Of a stretch of 64,000 nucleotides of DNA, positions 34,734 to 46,905 are shown piece after piece. How positions within the stretch are numbered: position 1 is the stretch's first letter; every line of letters starts with the position of its first letter. A program made the translations under genes and the position numbers. A model generated the notes under the pieces. It was not told the origin of the DNA and ran no database searches. It worked only from the letters and a program-made list of their open reading frames with translations. This DNA comes from Sycobia sp. Sy_11. Taxonomy: Eukaryota; Arthropoda; Insecta; Hymenoptera; Epichrysomallidae. The stretch spans positions 5,851,001 through 5,915,000 of the forward strand of contig JACCIC010000002.1 in NCBI GenBank assembly GCA_018907035.1. The letters are read 5' to 3'.

Positions 34734-36070
34734 GAGCGGAGAGAACGAGAGCGCCTGCTGCAGGCGAACAAAACACGCGGCCAAGAATGCAGAGTGCATT
34801 CTATTTGCATAAACGTCTAACGCGCTCGGAGAGCGAGCGAAACGAAGGAAGGAGAAGACAGAGAACGAGGAACGGGAGAGTGGGGGCGGTGAAGGTGGTG
34901 GAGGAGGAGGAGGAGGAGTGGCCGACGAGGGCAAACTAATATGCACTGAAACTACTGAGAGAGAGAGAGAGTGAGCGAGTTAGAGAGAGCGCGTAATAGT
35001 TTTTCTTGGACTGCTGTTACGGTACAGCACTTATTATACCTAACAGGCAAATCTGGCGCTTCCACGGCGCGCACATGCGACCAATACGTGCGCTCCCCCC
35101 AAAACCTTCTTCTGCTTTATATTTTCGCAGTTCGCCCGCGTGAAAAGAAAAAAAAAAAAAAAAAAGAAAAGGCTGCGCGTAAAATCTATTCTATAAATCA
35201 TACGGTCGGGCCCGGTGCGCGAAAAGCGACGAGAGGTAATTTCGCCATTCGTTAACTTTCGCGATTCACGCATTAGGACCTTCGATTGCGGCGGGGCAGA
35301 ACGAGGAAAAGGCGGCTCGCTGTATAAGCTCCTTTATTGTCTCTCGTTGGTGCGCTGCTACTGGCCGTTGGCGATAGAAATCCAAAGGGTATGGCCAAGT
35401 AAAAGCTGGCCGCGATAAACCGCGTGTTACGCTCGGTATTTGGCCAAGATTTTTCAAAATATAAGCGCGTTTGCGCGCCGTGATCGCTTTAACTGAAAAA
35501 GAAAATGGTTAATTAGCGTACTTTCTGTGACGGCGAGTTTTCTAAATAATACGTCACGAGGACTTTTACATTTCACTCAATCCATTAAATATGCATTTAT
35601 CGCTAGGGGTTGGGGGGGGGGGTAAGACCGCAATTGTCGCGAAGCCGTGGAGGCCGCCGAGGCGGCGAGCGTAGTGCGGCGCTTCCAGTTCGTAATTGTC
35701 CTGATTAATTTTGCACGATGGGTCGTCGGCCCCACGGCCGCGCTGGTGCCCCTCGGCAAAGCATATTGCATATATGGTCTCGAAACTGAGCTACATCGCG
35801 CTCGCTCGTTGCACGATCGTAACATTAAATAAAGCAACGTACGTCTCTCGGACTCTTTCTTCCGCGATGATGAGCAAGGGGCAACGGTCGGCGGCAGATG
35901 GCGCTCTGTCGATTCGTGCTACATGGTCTCTCTCTCTCGAAAAAAAAAAAAAAATAATAATAATAATAATAATAATAAACCCATTTCTGCATGTATAAAC
36001 GTGCGGGAATTTTCGAGGAAGACGCGTGCGTGAGAAGAAAGTGCGCGGGGAGACACGCTCGGGGGAAAAT
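34549..36070. other. CpG-rich non-coding stretch with GA tract
   Basis: (AG)n at 34681-34730, a GGA/GGT-rich patch at 34875-34920, CpG-rich sequence at about 35040-35420 and 35600-35800, a G run near 35608, AGATGGCGC at 35896-35904 and an AAT repeat at about 35955-35980. A GC-rich open frame at 35626-35832 (EAAEAASVVRRFQF) is weak as an exon. Promoter or enhancer function is possible. Confidence 0.45.
34681..34730. repeat. (AG)n microsatellite
   Basis: 50 bases of uninterrupted AG. Confidence 0.95.
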
Positions 36071-36174
36071 AAGCTTCTTCGCCTTCGCCACGATTTTACG
36101 CAGAAGGGATGGGGTATAGGTTTCTGCAGACCACACTACGCCTACTCTCCCTCTCTTTCTCTATATTTTTCGCT

Positions 36175-36177
<3 letters not shown>

Positions 36178-36214
<37 letters not shown>
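36178..36214. repeat. (CT)n microsatellite
   Basis: About 37 bases of CT. Confidence 0.95.
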
Positions 36215-36218
<4 letters not shown>

Positions 36219-36452
36219 TCTATACGAATCCTCGAGGACGCAAGAGCAGCTGTGGGGAGGGAGACATCGCAAGTCGGCAAAGTTCCCTTTTAAGCTGTAT
36301 ATATATACTATGAATGCGCACAGTCGACGAGGGGGAGAAGGTAAGAAGTGTGGTTGAGCAACGCGAGGGCGACTGCGAGGAAAAAACAACAATAACAACC
36401 AACAATAACAATAACAACAGAAAATGTATATACACTGTGTACGTATATAATG

Positions 36453-36456
<4 letters not shown>

Positions 36457-36494
<38 letters not shown>
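36457..36494. repeat. (AT)n microsatellite followed by (AC)n
   Basis: AT run with a short ACACAC tail. Confidence 0.95.
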
Positions 36495-36505
<11 letters not shown>

Positions 36506-36784
36506 GCGTTTTTATTCGGAGCATAATGCCTATCTCCGTCCTCGTTCGCGCGCCCCCGGCCCCCGCGTTAATGGCGGCGCGCGGGGCGCGGAGGGCGGCT
36601 CACCTTTTGCAAAAGCCGCGCGCGGCAGAGGCGACGACGGCGGCGGCGGCGGCCGCGGCCGACCGCCCGCCCGCCCGCGCTACTCTCGCTGAATCGATTT
36701 CTGCTGCTTGCAGCAGCAGTAGCGACGGGGGCGGCAGAGCGCCTGTCGCCCGCTCCTGTTCTCGGGGTCGGCTGTATGTGTGTG

Positions 36785-36786
<2 letters not shown>

Positions 36787-36821
<35 letters not shown>
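36787..36821. repeat. (AT)n microsatellite
   Basis: About 35 bases of TA. Confidence 0.95.
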
Positions 36822-36823
<2 letters not shown>

Positions 36824-37040
36824 ATGCCGCTCTCTACGTCCTCGCTTTTCCTCATTCTCTTGCTCCTCTTTGCGCATCGTCTCTACATTTTGACTGTCTC
36901 ATGGTGCTCTCCCCCCTCCCCCACATCGTTATTCTCTTTTTTTTGCTTTGCCATTATTTTTCGCTCTCCCCTCGCTTACCGGGTGAATTTTTGCGCGTGC
37001 CAGCGCGAAGAGTATCGAAGGAAACGGAGACAGAGGGTTG

Positions 37041-37071
<31 letters not shown>

Positions 37072-38037
37072 GATACACACAGGAGGTTATTTGAAATATT
37101 GGAAGAGTGGAGCTCTGGGAATGGGTTTAGCAAGAGATACGTCCCTAATGGTTTTTCGTGCTCTATTGCTAAATTTTGCAATTGACTAAAAGAGAGATCG
37201 CATGCGGAATACATGCTGATCGCGTGTCTCGAACTAATGCAGCCATTTATTATTTTATAAATTCTGCTGTATTTTCTTAGATATACTTTTCCTCTTGTAC
37301 TAAAAGTTTCCCCCTTTTTTTTTGCTTTAAAATACAAAATCTTCCTCTATATCCTTTTCTCTTAAAGCCAACTATCATTTTTATGAACAGCCTGTCTGGC
37401 TAGTTGCTAGAAAACACCTTTTTTTATCAATAATTGCTGAATCTTGTATCTATAGTATCAATAAAAATTTCAAATTAATTGACAATTATAATATAATTGC
37501 GGATATTTCAAATGTCAGTAGCTTTTTGCAGATTTTTTACCATCAAAACATAACAGCAAATATAATTTATATTTAGGCTTAAGCTTTAGTAAATAAAGAA
37601 ATACGCTTAAAACAAGCATCAATGTCGCTAGTCGTCGTTTTTCCATACGAAGAAGATATGAATAACAACTGCTACATGTACAATGAAATTTCAAATGTAT
37701 TGTAATCGCATTATAAAGCGTTCACATTGCTCTATGGGTTGGGCACTATGATAAGTAATTCATATATTATAATAAAGCAAATTGGAATCCTTGTAGTGGA
37801 CAAAAGAATCCTGCCTCAAGGGTGCTCTGTTTCCACTATACACGATTAAAAATTCTGAATTGCCCTGCCCTAGCGACTTTCCTCTGCACGGAAATATCCG
37901 TAAGAATTTTTTCACGCGACGCAAACTATGCGATTTCGATATAATTATGAATTTTTATTGATATCAGAAAAAAAAACCTTTGATAACTATATGTACGTGT
38001 TTTTTTTTTACTAATTGATATCTTCATAAGCGCAATG

Positions 38038-38042
<5 letters not shown>

Positions 38043-38079
<37 letters not shown>
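38043..38079. repeat. (CT)n microsatellite
   Basis: About 37 bases of CT. Confidence 0.95.
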
Positions 38080-38082
<3 letters not shown>

Positions 38083-38633
38083 CTATTGTTATAATTTATA
38101 CCCCTACTTAATTATAAATAAATACATGTATGCGTGAAATCTAGCAAGTCTTTTAAATTATTAAAGAGTTTATTATTAAATACATTAGGTGGAATATTAA
38201 AATAAAGATACACGAAATAATCTTTTAACATGGACATTATTTCAAACGAGGAAAGAAAAGACGCCTGTACAATCGAAAATACTCGAGATTGAAAAATCTG
38301 CAAGCCCTTGTGAGAGAAGCTTAAAACCTGTAAAAAAAACTTCAGGCGCCTAAACAATAAACTCGTAAATCATTTGCCGCGCAGGGCAGCAAAGACGCAG
38401 ATCGTAATAAGACCCACTGGACACGTTTGTTTACATACCTTCTACGATACCCTCCAATATTTAGTGTCGAGTAATTTTTGCTTTATTATTTAAAGCAGGC
38501 TAAAATAATCTAACCATTATAAGCAACTAACGTATGTCTCCGATCTCCTGCTAACTCCCATAACATAACGCACAAATAGATCAAGAAACAGCGCATATCT
38601 TTCGATAGCTGCACAACCGATTATTGATTTATC

Positions 38634-38636
<3 letters not shown>

Positions 38637-38698
<62 letters not shown>
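38637..38698. repeat. (AT)n microsatellite
   Basis: About 62 bases of AT. Confidence 0.95.
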
Positions 38699-38700
<2 letters not shown>

Positions 38701-38760
38701 TTAAATTCGTACATGAAACAAAATGCTGTGCAAGAAATAATTTCGTAAAACGTGCTGAAT

Positions 38761-39097
38761 GCACAGCGCCGCCTCTGCTAACGTCCCTATTACCAGGCGA
38801 GCGTGATCCTCTACATATCATTGCCGTGCGCATAATAAATAATATCATAGATGGCGGGAGCCGAGGCGCCGTCGAATCCGCAAGCGTTGCGCATTTGCAT
38901 TTACGATTCGCGTCGCGTATGCCGCCAGGTCGCTTTATCCGCTGATAAATCGTTTTTCATTCGGTCGACGCCCCACCTCCTCGCCGACCCCCCCCCCCTC
39001 CAACCCGCCCAATTCGCCAATACCGGCGGGGCTGTCTCGCGTGGTTCAGCGTCTTTTTTTCGCTTTCCCACCCGATAATACATGCATACATATATAC

Positions 39098-39149
<52 letters not shown>

Positions 39150-39520
39150 GCAAGTCAGACTCTTGGAACCGCGGACTGTCTGCGCCGCGCGGCAACCCGC
39201 GCGAGAGCCCGGTTCATCCCTATACGATACCGATCGATCCTGCTATCCGACGCGCGAGCGCTCTTTCCTTCCCTCTGCCCCCCCACCCCGCGTCCAATCC
39301 TCACCCTATTCATCCCTCGAACGCCTCGCTCTTTCTGCTCCCCCCCTCCCCCGACAACGTCGCTTTTTTATTTTCTCCTTTTGTTTTATTTTATTTACGT
39401 TTTTTCTCTCCTCCCAACTCTTTTTCCCGATCCTCCTTTCACTCGCGCATGTTCTCGCGCTCCCCGCTCTTTTCTCTCCCTCTTCATCGCCCTCTCTGTA
39501 CGTGACTTTTTGTTTCGTTT
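38761..39520. other. CpG-rich island
   Basis: GC- and CpG-rich DNA with a C run near 38990, AGATGGCGGG at 38849-38858, and (AT)n at 39102-39148 splitting it. An ATG-led frame (MAGAEAPSNPQ, 38851-39078) runs through the C run and has no domain pattern. A promoter or enhancer is possible. Confidence 0.45.
39102..39148. repeat. (AT)n microsatellite
   Basis: About 47 bases of TA. Confidence 0.95.
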
Positions 39521-40255
39521 TGTTTTGTTTTGTTGTTTTTTTTTTTTTTTTGTAAACCTCTTTCGCTTTTCAATTCCTTTTTTCTTTTTTATTTCCGACG
39601 ACTTAATACATGCCAAAAGGGGCCGAATTTCCTCTCTCTTGTCCGGAAATGAAATTGTTCGGCATCGACGATTATTATTTATTACTTTCGACTACTTTTG
39701 TGAAGTTTCATTGGAACTAGTGTGGGCGTACGTGTGGGTGGGCATATGCCTGTGTGTGTGTGTGTGTGGATATATATATATATATATGCACGAGATTTTA
39801 CTTTCATGATTTAATATAATATATAATATAGTTAATTGTCTGTTTCAACTGTACAAGAAAAACCTATAAAAAAAACCAATTGAAAAAAAACAATTACTGC
39901 ACACGGCTTTCGTCCTTTAGCATTTTCCATTAAGCGCGATCTGTTAGAGAGGTTTTCTGTTTTCCGTTTTTTTGTCTTTTTTTTTTTTGCAAAGCAAGTA
40001 CTATCGTTCTTTGTATTTGCGCGCGCCCCCGCGCGCGATCGCTCCATGTCGCTTCTGTTTTTTTCTGCCCCCGAAAAATTCTTCATCGAACCGGTGAGAA
40101 GTGAGAATGGGGTTGGAGGAGGGGGGGCTGAAATTGCTTTCAGACACGAGGACACTCGGGACAAAAATTGAAAAAGCGAGGCTGAAACGTCGGTGCCAAG
40201 ATTTAAGCCCAAGCCGAAATTTAATTGTAAAATGGAAAAGCGTATAGGGCAGCGC

Positions 40256-40256
<1 letters not shown>

Positions 40257-40287
<31 letters not shown>
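40257..40287. repeat. (AT)n microsatellite with GTAT units after it
   Basis: About 31 bases of TA, followed by GTATGTATG and another TA run to about 40330. Confidence 0.95.
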
Positions 40288-40296
<9 letters not shown>

Positions 40297-41496
40297 CATA
40301 ATATATATGTATGTATGTATAATATATAAAATCAAAAAGAAAAGCACGGTCGTTTTTTACAGCGAGGCTCTTCAACGCGTTAAGTCAGAAGTCTTCGAAT
40401 CGAACTATAATGAATATGTATTAGAATAGTATATTTTGTAAAGAATTTTGAGGTTAGATTTTTTTGTACACGCGATACTGCACAGCCGTTATGTTTAAGG
40501 GCGGTCAAGTGAAATTTCTTAACTGTTAAGAAATGAGCCTTGCTCTAAATTAAATCTATGAGAAGGCATATGATTCATTGTAATCAATAAACTATTTCGG
40601 ATTAACATATTGATCATTACGTTCCATTACAACGAGACTATACACATTTTTAGTTGGTAGGTAACCTGTGCTTTTTCTGTTTGTCGTACTCTTTCAGCTA
40701 CCAGTTCGAAATAATACAATCTATTTTCTTAACCTTAAATTATCGTTTTATTGTAATTGCGATTTCGTGAACGAGTAATATTCACATAATATTTCTGGTT
40801 TGATTTGTTTTACCTTTCGTAATTGAAGCGAGAATGTTAAGTTGAGGCCGTAGCTTAGGAAAATTGATTGTGTGTGTGTGTGTGTGGGTTTAATATAACA
40901 ACTTAACGTGTCATAAAGTATATCTTTTCACACGTGTACTATAAGCAAATGTCAGAATGAAAAATGTAAAGTGACGATAATTGCTCCAACTTCGACCTTC
41001 TTATGACCACCTTGCAATGTATATAATACTGCCTGTATCCATAGGTGTATTCGTATATCTATATACATAATTTGGTATTCATCGCCTATTTAGAATTCAT
41101 AGTTTTTAAGGATTATAAATGCACGTATATGTCATCATTTTATCTATTTCTATTTTTTTACGCGATCGTGTGCGTTCCAGCCACGTCTCTGCTGGTCGTT
41201 TTACGGGTCTCGTTATTTTTCTAGATCCACAATTGAGTCTCTATTGTTGTTAAGTATTGATTATTATAATTTTTTCAATATTGATCATTGCTGTATTTAA
41301 TGGTTGTTATATGCATATACGTAAGAGATACCTCACATGCGCGAGATAGCATCTCTTATACGTTTGATAGTATTGGAGTGTGCGAGTATCGCAGCATTGT
41401 ATGATAATGTCGGAGAATTCGATTATTTTCAATTTTATTGTTCATTTATAACAAACGAAACTTATATTTCTTAATATTTATAAGTTACATCAAATG

Positions 41497-41595
41497 TTAT
41501 TCTTGTTGATGCTGATGTTGATGATATTGTTGATGATGTTGTTGATGATTATATTCATGTTGTTCTTGCTGTTCTTGTTGCACAGTCAAACATTG
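41497..41595 (-). other. CAA/CAT trinucleotide tract, possible Q/H-rich terminal exon
   Basis: Read on the minus strand from an AG at 41596, this gives an open frame of 32 codons rich in Gln, His and Glu (QQEQQEQHEYNHQQHHQQ), closed by TAA. Such opa-like stretches are common in insect coding exons. The triplets are mixed (CAA, CAG, CAT, GAA, TAT), unlike a simple pure repeat. No neighbouring exon is visible, so a degenerate trinucleotide repeat is equally likely. Confidence 0.25.
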
Positions 41596-43340
41596 CTATA
41601 GTTACTATCTTTATTTATGTTATTATTTTATAAACTGGAATTTTATTTGACTGTAATGTATATAAATAAACATTGAAACATAGTTTTTAACAGTTTTCTC
41701 TCTCTTAGATACATAATTCAAGTTTCTTATAATATGAAACGTCTTCGAGTTCTTTTGTGGTATAAATGTAAGGAAATAAAAAGAAACTCGGTAACCCCCG
41801 GCCGTAAGGCTTGAACGGGAAACTTTCGCGTACGGAAGTAAAAGTATCGCCGCGAAAGCAATTAATTGAAGAGATATACGCCCGAGTTACTTGAGGATAA
41901 TCAAGAAATAAAACGACAGTTTCTCGTACGCCTTCATGGCGCAGAGACGCGATTTTGTGTGTGTGTGTGTGTTTGTGCGCGCGCGCGCGCGTGTGTGTAA
42001 TATGTGGGAAACTAAAGTTAAGGTAAAAAGTCGTGACAAAACGGTTGATACGAATATAATTCTTGAAAATAACACGCAACATTGTTGTAAAAATTGTTGA
42101 TTCGCTTTTTTTTCTCATGAGCTTCTCGTAAATTTTTTTCGCAGATACTCATTCATATTAAAAAACGTATATATTCGAATCTATTTTTTTTTAACGCAAT
42201 ACCAAATTTTGTTTAATTTTTTTTTTTTACGATCCTCTACACGTAATGAGCAACTGTATTATTCCAGTTTGCGCCGATCTATATAAAGAAAGGAGAAAGA
42301 GAGAGAGGAGAGAGAGAGAGAGAACACCTCCGACTCTCTTTTTCCCGTTTTTCCGGATCGCATTGCAACGCCGTCTCGCTGGCTTCTAATTCATTTCTCG
42401 TTTCGCAGGACGGATAATTTCCGCGTACGCGAATCAATTAATAAATGGAATAAAAGAGAAAGATCCTCTCTCGTCCCCGTCTTATTTTTAGCCAATATGT
42501 AACTTGGTTCGTAGTAAATTAATTAAGTTTAACCATTAAAATACGACGTGGAAAGGCGCTACTTACCCGTTTCTTTACGCTATTTAAAGGGGGGGGGGAA
42601 TTATCAAATGTCAATGGTGTACGATAGAGGAACTTGTAGGAAGAAACGAATGATTCGTTTGCGCTTATCGACTTAAAGAATTTAAAGAGTTTTCGACTCT
42701 CCATCGCGATACCTTGCCGATAATATAATTTTCCATGCTCCCCGCTTCAAGCCTGAGATAATTTAACTGGCGATGAACTACTGGAAATAATTTTAATTAA
42801 CCCGCATTAACGCTCGAGCGTCGCAGGTCTTCGGCAGGGGCTTATATTTCGTATCTTATCTGGTGTTATAAAGCACGAAATTGCATTGGCTACGTTCCAA
42901 GGCAAAACTTCGCGTTCCTTTAGAATCGTAGGTCGAAAGCATACGATTAAACTTCAAAGAAGTGTCACGTGGTTGATTTAAGAATTAAAATGATGAGCGT
43001 TGAGAAGAAAGTTTTCTTCTTGTTATCCGTATGGCATCGCTAAGAATTCGTATTTTCCTTAGATCGGATACGATCGACTTAATTGGGACTTTGACGAGGA
43101 ATTTTTTTTTTCTCCTGCAAACGTCAAATATAACACTTTCTCGTAAAATTGCGGCGAAAATGCAAAAGTTTTAGAACAATCTTGGCTTCTCGTCGCTCAA
43201 AATTGTCAGTATTCGCTGGTTGCATTATTAAACATTTGTGCGACGTAATTCTTTCTTTTTTTATCTAAACGATAAGTGATAATTGGTGAAAATTTTATTT
43301 TAAGAAATGCTTCCATTTAAATAATTAAAAAGCAGTATTA

Positions 43341-43470
43341 ACAAGCATTTTTTACGGTATTGCCGTCTTTTTAAACTAATTTAATGATGATTATATAATG
43401 GCAATAAGACTGTCCTTGTTGACAATCACCCCCGTAAAATCTGAGATAAAAATGAATATTGAATAAAAAA
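43341..43470 (-). mobile_element. Dispersed repeat family B, copy 3 (partial)
   Basis: On the minus strand it shows the family B core (GAT or AGATTTTACGGGGGTGATTGT, then AAGGACAGTCTTATTGCCATTATA). The match continues weakly into the part that corresponds to about 22,290 of copy 1. The hairpin is damaged here. Confidence 0.55.
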
Positions 43471-44001
43471 AAAAAAGCTTAAAAAAAAGTGGAAATATTA
43501 AAAATTCTCAACAAAAAACTTGAGAGTATTTCATTAACTCTTGGATAATATTTTCATTAAATTCAATAGTTGGAAGGGGGGGGCGACAAAGATTTCTTTA
43601 AAAATCTTTTACGCTCTTGACTAAATTTCGTATGAAAGAGCCATTACATGATTAGAAAGACGATTTGCAATGAAACTCCAAATATTATGGTCACCTTCGG
43701 TCGCAGATAGAACGACGACATTTATAGAGGAAAATTCACATGTGTGCGTGTGTGTTATACCGATAAAGTTTTACCCGGGTTTACCTCTAATCACGTGAGT
43801 GCCCTGATGATTATTATTATAAAATTAGAAAAATTGGGATCATTGTAAAACTGTAAAAAACGTATAAAATAATCCATATTCGATAGCTTGTACGCTATAG
43901 TAAATTAATGAATAAACTTCGAAAAAGATGATCGGCCGTTGTTGACTTCTTCGTCCACACAAATATCAATAATATCTATATAAACCGCTGCTTTATTATT
44001 T

Positions 44002-44042
44002 TGTGTGTGTGTGTACGCGCGCGCGCGCGCGCGCGTGTGTGT
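44002..44042. repeat. (TG)n(CG)n(TG)n alternating tract, Z-DNA prone
   Basis: About 40 bases strictly alternate pyrimidine and purine, with a central CG block flanked by TG blocks. Similar tracts lie near 18145, 27812, 28578, 41957 and 56780. Confidence 0.9.
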
Positions 44043-44249
44043 CCGTGTCGAAACCTGCCAATAACAAAATAATCTTGATATGCGAAACGAAAAGATGTCG
44101 GTTCTTTAAAAAAAAAAAAAAATTAATTACACGCACGCACGAATATACGATATGTTCGTATATATTCTTACAATTTTTTTAACATTGTTTTTTGTCGATC
44201 TAAAAGCTTTGTTTACTGCTAACTAACTTGTCGTCGAAATAAAAAATAT

Positions 44250-44301
<52 letters not shown>

Positions 44302-44312
44302 TGTATGTATGT
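44250..44312. repeat. (AT)n then (GTAT)n repeat
   Basis: AT run to about 44274, then about nine GTAT units. Confidence 0.95.
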
Positions 44313-46292
44313 ACACGAAATGGATTGTAATTCAAATGTATGCGGCTTTAGTGATGTTACATAAGCGGTTTTAAATTAAGAAGACTGGCATGGATTCTTT
44401 CATACCGTGGGAAAGGAATCATTGGATTATTTGAAATTCGAATATTAGCTCTTCTTCATTCTGTAAATAAACTTAGACTCAATTCCCATTGTTGGCTTCG
44501 TTAATTTATAAATCTGCGTGGTCAGCGATGAAATTAATAAAGTAATATTTTTCAGTTTACTTGTTTTCATCAAAATATATATAAACACGAAACGCAGATT
44601 CTATTTATAAATTGATACGTAAAATTGATTAAAGAACAAGGAAAAAGTTTGGTAATGTAAAATGAAAGGCGCAAAACTTTTTTTTCTTCGTTTATCGCCG
44701 CGTAATCTACTTCTGTCCCGATGTGGATGAAATATTTTAAGACCCTTACGTAAGCAGTTTCAGTGATTTTAAAGCAGACGAATAAATTATAATTTTGATG
44801 CCACACGCAAGCAAAATGTGCCTCTCTCTCTCTCTCCCTCCTTCCCTCTTCCTTCCTCTCTTGTCCCCACCCAACGTCACAAATTATAGAGAATTCAGCA
44901 CAAATCGTTATAAATATTATTCTATACCAATCGATCATAATTAAAAAGTGTTTCTCTTGAAAGGTGAAGGAAGCATTTCGTATTATTATCTGGCAGCTTT
45001 TTTATTTTATTTGATGACCCGACGACGTTTTTAATAGTTCCGCGATGGGATAAATTTTTTTTTTTGTTGAGAAAACAAAGAAGGAAAAATTGCTTTTTAG
45101 GGCATTTTTTTGCCTTCTTTTGGATTTTTCTCTTTTTAAAAGGAATGAATAATTCAAATCAATAAAAAATTGTCGGCTATTTTATTTGGGCCTCGCAGCA
45201 CAATTTTCACGAGCTTTTCATTTACTTTCATTGAAAAGGGCTCTTTTATTTCTTATAAAAAAAAAAAACAAACTGCTTCTGCATGTACAAGCTCTCGATG
45301 GCAATTACAATTCGAAGCCAAAACGTGAAAATTTTCCGTATAATTCGAAACGTATCGTCGTTAGTGTACGAAATAATTTTTAACAATATCGAAAACTAAT
45401 ATGCGCTTTTAAGGAAATAAAAATTGAGAAAATGATAACTCGGCTCTGGTCTTTCCTTTTTCTCCTCTTCGCAATTCGCCAATAATTCGCCGACTGAGGC
45501 CGCTCGCGCATATGCGCGTGAATAAAAGGGAGCAAGCGGTATTTCGAGGAAAAAACAACGCACTTTAAGTAATAAACGTTCCCGGATGCTCTACTTCTAT
45601 GGTATATATATATACACACACATACACACACACACACACACGCTTCGAAACTCGGAGAGTTCATTTTTTTAATAGTATACATTTGTGTGGCAATCGATTA
45701 CGAAGGAGAAGAAGAAGAAAAAGGAAAGCAATCGATTTTCTTTTTTCTTTTTTTTTTTTTTTGAACTTCACAAAATCGACTCGGAACGACAGGACGAAGA
45801 TCGGCTCCGTCCACTCCGATATATCGAATCAGGTCCGCGCGCCATTTCCAAAACGTTAAACCGTGTTATATACGTTTCGGATTCGGATGCGAGGAGTTTG
45901 CGCGGATTGATTTTCATTCAGCCCCCTCCCAGTCCCCTTCGATCGCCCACGCACTCGCGCTCATACACACGCTCATCTCGCTAAGAACGGAGCTAGGGCG
46001 CGCGTTCACCGGCGCCCTGTCTGGCAAATAATAATTATTACTCAGGTATATATATATATATATATATATATATCGCCTTATTTTCTCTATGATGAAGACG
46101 GGGGGGAACGGGGGGAGGGCATTTTGCACCGGGGCAATAATTAACGGGGTGACGGGGACGTGCATGTCACTACTACAGAGGCAATCTAATTTCGAAGCGC
46201 ATTGTTATCGTGTAACTCGCGCGGCTCGGATTTCGTTGACAGCCCCATGCAAAGTGGCATCCTATCCTTCACTCACACACACACACATACAC

Positions 46293-46398
<106 letters not shown>

Positions 46399-46608
46399 GA
46401 GAGACGGAGTGTAAAATCGTTATTAGTTGGCGTTGTTATTGTATTCCCATGTGTAAACTAAATGCACAAAGTGTTGTCACTTCAGGATTTAGCTAATTGT
46501 CCTCCGATTAGTGCCTGGAATGTTCCTTTAATTAAACTGCATTCGTGCATCTAAAGAAAATAAAATTCAAAAATATTTTTATCGTTCTTACAGTTACAGT
46601 TACCTTTA

Positions 46609-46905
46609 GCAGAAGAAAAATCCTTAAATTATCAAATTTATTACAGAAATATATGCTTTTACATCTAAACGAAATATATTTTGGCATATTTATTCAACTG
46701 AAAATTTTTCTCTTTTTTTTTCATTTGTAAACTTCAAGGAGATGTTCTCAAATTAAAAAATATTTTTATCGCTCTTACAGTCTTTATACAATAATATATT
46801 TTACTAATACAATGATAGTCAGACTGCCCTTGCTTATAATCACCCGCGCAGAATCTGAAATGGAAATTACTACTAACGAATAAAATAAAATTAAATTAAA
46901 ATCAA
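46609..46905 (-). mobile_element. Dispersed repeat family B, copy 2
   Basis: Inverted with respect to copy 1 at 22,141-22,450 and alignable along its length. The hairpin core reads GGCAGTC-T-GACTATC here. A block ATATTTTTATCG-TCTTACAGT, internal to the repeat at about 46,760, recurs at about 46,570 just outside it, so this copy may carry a partial duplication. Confidence 0.75.

Larger units (their letters stand above)
36071..37190. other. CpG-rich island among CT, AT and GA microsatellites
   Basis: CT run 36178-36214, AT run 36457-36494, a very GC-rich core at 36540-36780 with GGC/GCC repeats, AT run 36787-36821 and GA run 37046-37072. The 243-codon plus-strand frame (36454-37185) spans all of these and shows composition-driven residues only. 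The core could be a promoter. Confidence 0.5.
37191..38760. other. Non-coding AT-rich stretch
   Basis: Contains (CT)n at 38043-38079 and (AT)n at 38637-38698. No gene seen. Confidence 0.6.
39521..43340. other. Non-coding stretch
   Basis: T-rich tracts near 39530-39595, (AT)n at 40257-40287, the Q/H-rich trinucleotide tract at 41497-41595, the alternating TG/CG tract at about 41957-41999 and a G run near 42591. No other coding signal. Confidence 0.55.

Noticed and set aside
35626..35832. GC-rich frame near EAAEAASVVRRFQF as an exon
   Set aside because: It starts after a stop next to a G run with no ATG, and lacks a clear acceptor and donor pair.
36454..37185. 243-codon plus-strand frame, the longest in the window
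   Set aside because: It spans an AT repeat, a GC-rich core, another AT repeat and a GA repeat in one frame. Codons follow local composition and no motif appears.
38851..39078. ATG-led frame MAGAEAPSNPQ as a gene start
   Set aside because: Poor start context (T at -3), passes through a C run, and shows no domain or codon pattern.
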